A model generated the notes under the pieces. That model searched no databases and was not told where the DNA came from. It saw only the letters and a program-made list of their open reading frames with translations. From assembly GCA_001584585.1 (NCBI GenBank), contig LSYV01000322.1, forward strand, positions 8,336 to 20,957: DNA of 12,622 nucleotides, given 5' to 3'. Position 1 is the first letter of the stretch. The number at the start of each line of letters is the position of its first letter. The DNA is from Gonium pectorale. Taxonomy: Eukaryota > Chlorophyta > Chlorophyceae > Chlamydomonadales > Volvocaceae. The position numbers and the translations under genes were made by a program. Shown here in pieces: positions 9,901 through 12,622 of this stretch.

Positions 9901-12622
9901 CACCGCCGACGGGCGGCACGCATCCTCGTACTGGGCCAGCAAGCCGCTGATCAAGGGGCAGTTGCCGGCGGAATGGGCGCTGTTTGAGAGCCTGGAGTAC
10001 CTGTGAGTTGGGCCAGGGGGGAGGCTGCGACGGGGGAGCAGCGGGTCCGTTGGGGACCAGCGGGCGACGGGGCTGCGAACGGACCTGGGTGGTGCTCGAC
10101 AGGTGGAGGAGCGGGAAGGGGCGGGGAGGGGGGTTTGACGAGCAGCCGGGGTGGGGGAGGGAGGTAGGGAGGGGCTGGTGATGCGGGCGGGCGCATGTGC
10201 CGCAGCGGGATCATGCCCTGCTTTGGCTGGCCTCGGCTGCGGCCAGCGGGCAGCCCCCGGGGCCGCAGCGCAGCCGCCCCTACCACGCCTCTGGCGGAAG
10301 CCCGCGGTCCCGCCGGAGTAGCTCTCCAATGCCCACTTCCAATCGCCACGCCGCCCGGCCTTGCCCGAGTCCGCGCGTGCTGCACTCCTCCCCCCCCACA
10401 CACACCCATGTGCCTGTACCCCGAGCGGGCGTGTACCGTAAAAAAGGGAACCAGAAACGGGGAAGGCAGCCTCTACGGACATACACACCCGAGGGTGTGA
10501 TGTTTCCAGCAGGGCGCCCGAGTGCAAGGCATGGCGGGCGAGGTATACGAGCAGACGGGCCCTCCCGGTGTGTTACCAGAATAGTTACCTGACGATAAGT
10601 AGAGGGTCCGGCAAGCGGTCGACGAAGTGGCCAGTCCATCGGCGGCCAGCGGTTACCATTCGCGGGTCGCCCGGGTTACCGTAGTAAAACCCACTCGTTG
10701 CGCCCCCCACCCCCACCCCCGACCCGCCGCGCCTGACGCATGGCCGGGCGGCCGTCTGCAGGGACCTGAGCGACGAGACTGGCGCGGGCGAGATCGACGG
10801 GCCCATTCCCAGCACCTGGCTCATGATGACCAAGATGCGGGTCATGTGGGTTGCCGGATCGAAACCAGGGGAGGCCGGCCGCGGCCGCCACGCATGTACC
10901 GCACGGCGCCGTGGCGTTTGTCGGGCGGCCGGGGCGGGCGGGCGGGGAGACTACGACCACGACTACGACCACGACCATGGCACGTGGCCAGGGCCCCACC
11001 GGTCGGCTGCGCCCCGTAGCTACGATAGCCCTTAACCCGTGGCACCAGCCGCCCGGCCGCTGATCCTTGGCCCACCCTCCCCCCGCCCCCGCCCCGCCCC
11101 CCGCCCCCGCCCCGGATTGCAGCAACATGACCGGTCACCCGAACTTCTGCAAGGACTGGCACAGGTGGGGTGCAAGTGCGTGTACTTGCTGTTTGGTCCG
11201 CGTTGGGTACATGTGGGGGTGGGGGGGGGTTGCGTGTGTGAGGGGGAGGGGGGGGCGTGTGTGTGTGGTGGGGGGGGCGTGTGGGCACGTGGCCCCGCCC
11301 GCTGGCTGCAACCGACCACGGGATACCCAGCAGCGGGGCTGCGCGGGGCGCCGACCCTCCTCTCAGTGCTGTACGATCTTGGCCCTCCCTTGACATGTGC
11401 CGTACACCGCGCGCGCTGCACGGCACCGCAGGATGGTGTCGTACACCATCGCAGCGCAGTTCATCAAGGAAACTGGCCAGTGGTACTTCACCCGCTACTA
11501 CGGCCCCATCGACCCGTACGATAAGACGCTTCAGTACAATGTGACGGTCTACAACCTCGACGGTTACGGCTGGCAGTGGTACGACAACCGTACAGGAGAG
11601 GGTGAGTCGCCGCCACAGCGTCGCACGACGCGCGCACATGCACACTCACGTGTAGAGCAGCATCAGGGGCTACGGTGGTGGTCGCCGAACTGACATGCAG
11701 GGACATCACCTCTCCGACTACCTCTGGAGCTGAGACTTACAACAACACCATCCCGTTCGCGCTTACGCTCGTCGTATGCGTCGTTCCATTTCGACACACG
11801 TGCAGATGCTATAGAACACATCGTACTGGTCATATGGAGCGGCTTGTAATCGTAACGATCGTATAGAAAACACGCACGTCGCACCCCCGCCCAGACGGCA
11901 GCGCCCAGCGCCCGAGAGGAGGCCCGATGCAAACACGGCGCACACAAGTACGGCACACACGAGTACGGCGCAAACGAGTACGGCGCACATTCGCATGCGG
12001 TACAAGCACGCGGCCGCGAGCCTGAGGCCCTCGCCGCGCGCCCCAGGCCCCGCCCCCCCCGGGCCATCCCAGCCGCTCCCACCCGGCCCGGCTCCCGCCC
12101 ATCGCCCACCCAACCCCGGCCCCCGAACCCCCACCCTCGCAGCCGGCTACACCAACGTCATCGCGCCAGACGGCAAGTGCTGCTACGACACCTACACCCA
12201 GCGCTTCGCCGAGAAGAACTACACGGTCACCGGCCCCAGCGGCACCAACGGGCCCGACGACTACTACGCCCTCTTCTACGAGCGCCAGCAGTTCTGCGAG
12301 ACCACCCCCGCCTACACGCCTGGCGACGAGCCGCCCGCGCCGCCCGTGGCGCCCAGCCCGCCCGACGTGCCCTCGGCGCCGCCCTCGCCGCCTGCCGGCA
12401 GCGGCGCCGCCGCGCCGCTGCCGCCGCGGCCGCCGACGTTCCCTCCCGTGCCGCCGTCCTCACCGATGCACCCGAACGCCCCGCCGCGCCCGCCAGACGT
12501 CCCCACAGTGGCGGGGCGGTGGGTGGGCGCGTGGCCGCTGCGGCCGCCGTTCCCGCCCCGCCCGCCGCCTTCACCTCCGCCACCCGCGCCCTCGCCTCCG
12601 CCTCGGCCGCCCCCCAGCCCAA
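3738..12622 (+). CDS. Secreted LRR glycoprotein with Cys-rich head and Ser-Pro-rich (extensin-like) tail, 14 exons seen, 3' end outside window
   Basis: This is probably an extracellular matrix or cell-wall structural/recognition glycoprotein; no enzyme motif is visible. Exons: 3738-3921, 4180-4365, 5075-5195, 5883-6116, 6405-6486, 6778-6882 (or 6698-6882), 7891-7977, 8855-8931, 9173-9296, 9733-10002, 10762-10845, 11123-11164, 11432-11601 and 12143 onward. All junctions except 5/6 agree in phase with GT-AG borders. In order: signal peptide (hydrophobic core about residues 19-36), Cys-rich part (about 76-165), an unrecognised aromatic-rich part, three plant-type LRRs (exons 10-12: KGQLPAEWALF, SLEYLDLS, GPIPSTW, MRVINMTG), a Tyr/Trp-rich part with KCCYD, then PPSPP repeats. 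I count 11 NxS/T sequons and 16 Cys after the signal. The overall layout resembles plant LRX proteins, but that likeness is an inference. I do not recognise the N-terminal half. Confidence 0.78.
4180..4365 (+). other. Gene 2 exon 2: Cys-rich segment
   Basis: The acceptor is GCGCAG at 4174-4179 and the donor is GTAGGC at 4366 (phase 1 in, phase 1 out). It encodes KGLLKFILSGNTSFW, with a sequon, then five Cys in WRCVSRC...ECAPDCETQTYC, a spacing typical of disulfide-bonded secreted proteins. Confidence 0.75.
4366..5074 (+). other. Gene 2 intron 2
   Basis: The 709-base intron has no coding frame that fits. It contains a near-direct repeat around 4545-4575 (GACTATGATCGC / GACTATGATTGC), a cluster of GTACGG motifs at about 4914-4935 and a C9 tract at the acceptor. 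Confidence 0.65.
5075..5195 (+). other. Gene 2 exon 3: NTTCC segment
   Basis: A C9 tract and GCAG precede 5075; the donor is GTGAGG at 5196. The frame reads ALSDANTTCCALSLLDQSY and then PGWCSTYPAW. It has phase 1 on entry and 2 on exit, matching both neighbours. It carries a sequon directly before a Cys pair. Confidence 0.75.
5196..5882 (+). other. Gene 2 intron 3
   Basis: The 687-base intron joins phase 2 to phase 2 directly. It is C-rich from 5400 to 5525. Open frames in 5513-5880 show no motif and are not needed for the protein. Confidence 0.65.
5883..6116 (+). other. Gene 2 exon 4: sequon-rich segment
   Basis: The acceptor is CTGCAG ending at 5882 and the donor is GTGAGT at 6117, both phase 2. 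The frame includes SVCDFNAYSARG, DDPYLSVACSRI, RYRNDTAARVMHYGAVKLTS and NTTRNAVTRL, with two more Cys and two sequons. Confidence 0.75.
6198..6269. repeat. CA microsatellites flanking dispersed element copy 1
   Basis: CA runs lie at about 6198-6214 and 6245-6259, the second passing into a CG run to 6269. These are simple repeats in intron 4. Confidence 0.9.
6214..6251. repeat. 38-base dispersed element, copy 1 (intron 4)
   Basis: It starts CTTACGCTCGTCGTATGCGT and differs from copy 2 at 11762-11799 at three positions only. It sits between two CA microsatellites. The flanking sequences of the two copies are unrelated. Confidence 0.85.
6405..6486 (+). other. Gene 2 exon 5
   Basis: The acceptor CCTTTACACTCCCCAG ends at 6404. 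It fits the phase 2 of exon 4 and gives THLHAAEGLELRPYIGFWVV followed by QPVVLTG. The donor GTAAGC at 6487 leaves phase 0, which does not fit the acceptor at 6777. The later CTGCAG ending at 6424 was not used because it puts exon 4 out of frame. Confidence 0.65.
6778..6882 (+). other. Gene 2 exon 6
   Basis: The frame SLRHTPVWHHPAINVT then APPEFSLVDELACLPLEE is fixed by phase 2 into exon 7; the other frames meet stops there. The donor is GTAAGT at 6883. The best acceptor, after a long C/T tract, ends at 6777 but needs phase 2. A poorer acceptor, CATGCAG ending at 6697, would be in phase 0 and add a Pro-rich stretch. The 5' border is therefore uncertain. Confidence 0.6.
6856..6982 (+). repeat. 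Duplicated end of exon 6 inside the following intron
   Basis: The last bases of exon 6 plus the first donor base (6856-6883) recur at 6955-6982 with one mismatch in 28. In the second copy the donor GTAAGT has become GCGAGC. A second pair, 6900-6918 and 6937-6955 (19 bases, one mismatch), lies between them. Together they indicate a small local duplication. Confidence 0.85.
6883..7890 (+). other. Gene 2 intron 6, about 1 kb
   Basis: This is the longest intron. It begins with a duplication of the end of exon 6 (listed separately) and ends in a long C tract at about 7808-7860. I see no transposon ends and no gene in the remainder. Confidence 0.65.
7891..7977 (+). other. Gene 2 exon 7
   Basis: The acceptor CGCCGCAG ends at 7890 and the donor is GTAAGT at 7978, phase 2 on both sides. 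It encodes YFEDVYFRPEHFQYAVYPDR and then VYDGVEFDL, very rich in Tyr and Phe. Confidence 0.78.
7978..8854 (+). other. Gene 2 intron 7
   Basis: The 877-base intron is strongly G-rich in its first 350 bases and C-rich near its end. It has inverted GGCTGGC/GCCAGCC motifs near 8416-8442 and a short direct repeat of CGGCGCAGCTCC near 8459-8483. The long minus-strand frames crossing it are composition artefacts. Confidence 0.65.
8111..8173 (+). other. G-run cluster, possible G-quadruplex, intron 7
   Basis: At least six runs of four or more G are separated by short gaps on the transcribed-sense strand, a composition that can fold into G-quadruplex structures in RNA or DNA. Confidence 0.5.
8855..8931 (+). 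other. Gene 2 exon 8
   Basis: The acceptor CGCGCAG ends at 8854. The reading WNYTTWPFDPVARVQFPINY then FTWVA continues exon 7 in phase and has a sequon. The donor GTGCGT at 8932 was chosen over GTTGCA at 8925 because only it gives the phase 1 required by exon 9. Confidence 0.72.
9173..9296 (+). other. Gene 2 exon 9
   Basis: The acceptor ACCGCAG ends at 9172 and the donor is GTGCGT at 9297; phase is 1 in and 2 out. It encodes YNIVRAKVVASLASLNGRLA and then RNHAMDVCKFAPFQELNAMR, a predicted helical stretch with one Cys. Confidence 0.75.
9297..9732 (+). other. Gene 2 intron 9
   Basis: The 436-base intron has G runs after the donor (9361-9404), then an 11-base tandem repeat and a long C/A-rich stretch of CACCCGCC-like motifs up to the acceptor. 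Confidence 0.65.
9435..9478. repeat. 11-base tandem repeat, four units, in intron 9
   Basis: The unit is CCCACACCGCA; the first of the four copies has one change and the other three are identical. Confidence 0.9.
9733..10002 (+). other. Gene 2 exon 10: start of the leucine-rich repeats
   Basis: This is the longest internal exon, with acceptor CTCAG ending at 9732 and donor GTGAGT at 10003. WTSRARLQWNNMLRTATEMV leads into a sequon (GNQT) and then LPDTLKRLTIKR, LIKGQLPAEWALF and SLEYL. These fit the plant-type pattern LxxLxLxxNxLxGxIPxxW, with an insert of about 13 residues in the first repeat. Confidence 0.8.
10003..10761 (+). other. Gene 2 intron 10
   Basis: The 759-base intron is G-rich for the first 180 bases and more AT-containing at 10430-10700, then has C runs. 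Nothing coding was found. Inverted GGCTGGCC/GGCCAGC motifs lie near 10224-10248. Confidence 0.65.
10762..10845 (+). other. Gene 2 exon 11: LRR core
   Basis: The acceptor CTGCAG ends at 10761. Exon 10 plus 11 reads SLEYLDLSDE and then GPIPSTWLMMTKMRV, a clear LRR. The donor GTGGGT at 10846 gives the phase 2 needed by exon 12 and joins MRV to INMTG, which continues the repeat. The alternative GT at 10849 is out of phase. Confidence 0.75.
10949..10978. repeat. 12-base tandem repeat in intron 11
   Basis: Two exact units of GACTACGACCAC are followed by a partial third, GACCATGG. Confidence 0.8.
11123..11164 (+). other. Gene 2 exon 12: 42-base mini-exon ending the LRR
   Basis: A C-rich tract and TTGCAG precede 11123; the donor is GTGGGG at 11165. 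It encodes NMTGHPNFCKDWH, including a sequon and a Cys that probably caps the LRR block. Both borders are phase 2. Confidence 0.7.
11213..11280 (+). other. G-run cluster, possible G-quadruplex, intron 12
   Basis: Several runs of five to nine G are broken by GT dinucleotides shortly after the exon 12 donor. The same caution applies: structure is predicted from composition only. Confidence 0.5.
11432..11601 (+). other. Gene 2 exon 13: Tyr/Trp-rich segment
   Basis: The acceptor ACCGCAG ends at 11431 and the donor is GTGAGT at 11602. The frame MVSYTIAAQFIKETGQWYFT, then RYYGPIDPYDK, YNVTVYNLDGYGWQWYDNRT and GE is unusually aromatic with two sequons. Phase is 2 in and 1 out. Confidence 0.8.
11762..11799. 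repeat. 38-base dispersed element, copy 2 (intron 13)
   Basis: Same orientation as copy 1, in an intron 5.5 kb downstream. The first 20 bases are identical; three substitutions occur in the rest. Confidence 0.85.
11931..11990. repeat. 15-base tandem repeat, four units, in intron 13
   Basis: The four units resemble GAGTACGGCGCACAC with two or fewer changes between neighbours in the last three copies; the first copy is more diverged. Confidence 0.85.
12143..12622 (+). other. Gene 2 exon 14: CC motif and Pro-rich tail, open at window edge
   Basis: The acceptor CCTCGCAG ends at 12142. The frame continues phase 1 with AGYTNVIAPDGKCCYDTYTQ, a KNYT sequon, DDYYALFYERQQFCETT, and then from about 12320 a Pro-rich region with many PPSPP-like blocks. 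Such Ser-Pro repeats are the substrate for prolyl hydroxylation and arabinosylation in algal hydroxyproline-rich glycoproteins. No stop or donor is reached. Confidence 0.8.

Larger units (their letters stand above)
11602..12142 (+). other. Gene 2 intron 13
   Basis: The 541-base intron contains the second copy of a 38-base dispersed element, an AT-richer block (11800-11875) and a 15-base tandem repeat. A + frame at 11675-11866 reads through it but is not needed, since exons 13 and 14 join in phase. Confidence 0.6.

Noticed and set aside
8917..10527. 536-codon open frame on the minus strand
   Set aside because: It covers exons 8-10 of the + strand gene and is rich in Arg, Gly, Ala and Pro, as expected from random frames at this GC. 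No motif is present.
11675..11866. Additional exon in intron 13
   Set aside because: Exons 13 and 14 join in phase without it and the segment contains the dispersed repeat.
12143..12622. Assignment of gene 2 to the pherophorin family because of the Pro-rich region
   Set aside because: Pherophorins have the Ser-Pro rod between two characteristic Cys domains. Here the exons before the tail show LRRs and none of the pherophorin motifs I know. The part after the tail is outside the window, so a related C-terminal domain cannot be excluded.

Overview
This window looks like nuclear DNA of a green alga, most likely a volvocine relative of Chlamydomonas or Volvox. The evidence is very high GC in most of the window, short exons separated by dense introns of about 240-1010 bases with GTGAGT/GTAAGT/GTGCGN donors and C-rich tracts before CAG acceptors, and a secreted protein ending in a Ser-Pro-rich hydroxyproline-type tail. 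The taxonomic call is an inference; no marker gene is present. No bacterial operon, tRNA, rRNA, CRISPR array or intact transposon was seen. The long unspliced reading frames on both strands are by-products of the GC content.

Two genes lie in tandem on the + strand. Gene 1 (about 124-2217, 5' end outside the window) is the 3' part of a Nudix hydrolase of the coenzyme A diphosphatase / plant NUDX11-15-22 type. It has a Nudix-box exon (124-185), a large exon (744-1328) and a C-terminal exon (from 1963). It carries a Gly/Ala/Glu-rich insertion of roughly 115 residues not expected in the family.

Bases 2218-3737 are intergenic. This stretch holds a perfect 25-base palindrome at 2442-2466, a clearly AT-richer island at about 2985-3560, a possible algal TGTAA poly(A) signal, and a weak TATA-like site before gene 2.

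Gene 2 (3738 to beyond 12622) was rebuilt by matching splice sites and codon phases. Fourteen exons give one chain of about 750-775 residues, still open at the window edge. The order is signal peptide, Cys-rich N-terminal region, a long unrecognised aromatic-rich region with many N-glycosylation sequons, about three plant-type leucine-rich repeats (exons 10-12), a Tyr/Trp-rich region with a CC motif, and a Pro/Ser-Pro-rich tail. It is best described as an extracellular matrix or cell-wall glycoprotein that joins LRRs to an extensin-like tail. One junction, exon 5 to exon 6, cannot be closed with the best-looking splice sites and is flagged. The two genes show no functional link; the CoA Nudix gene is metabolic and gene 2 looks lineage-specific.

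The introns hold several repeats: a duplicated copy of the end of exon 6 that has lost its donor site, a 38-base element present in two different introns, tandem repeats with 11-, 12- and 15-base units, CA microsatellites and G-run clusters.
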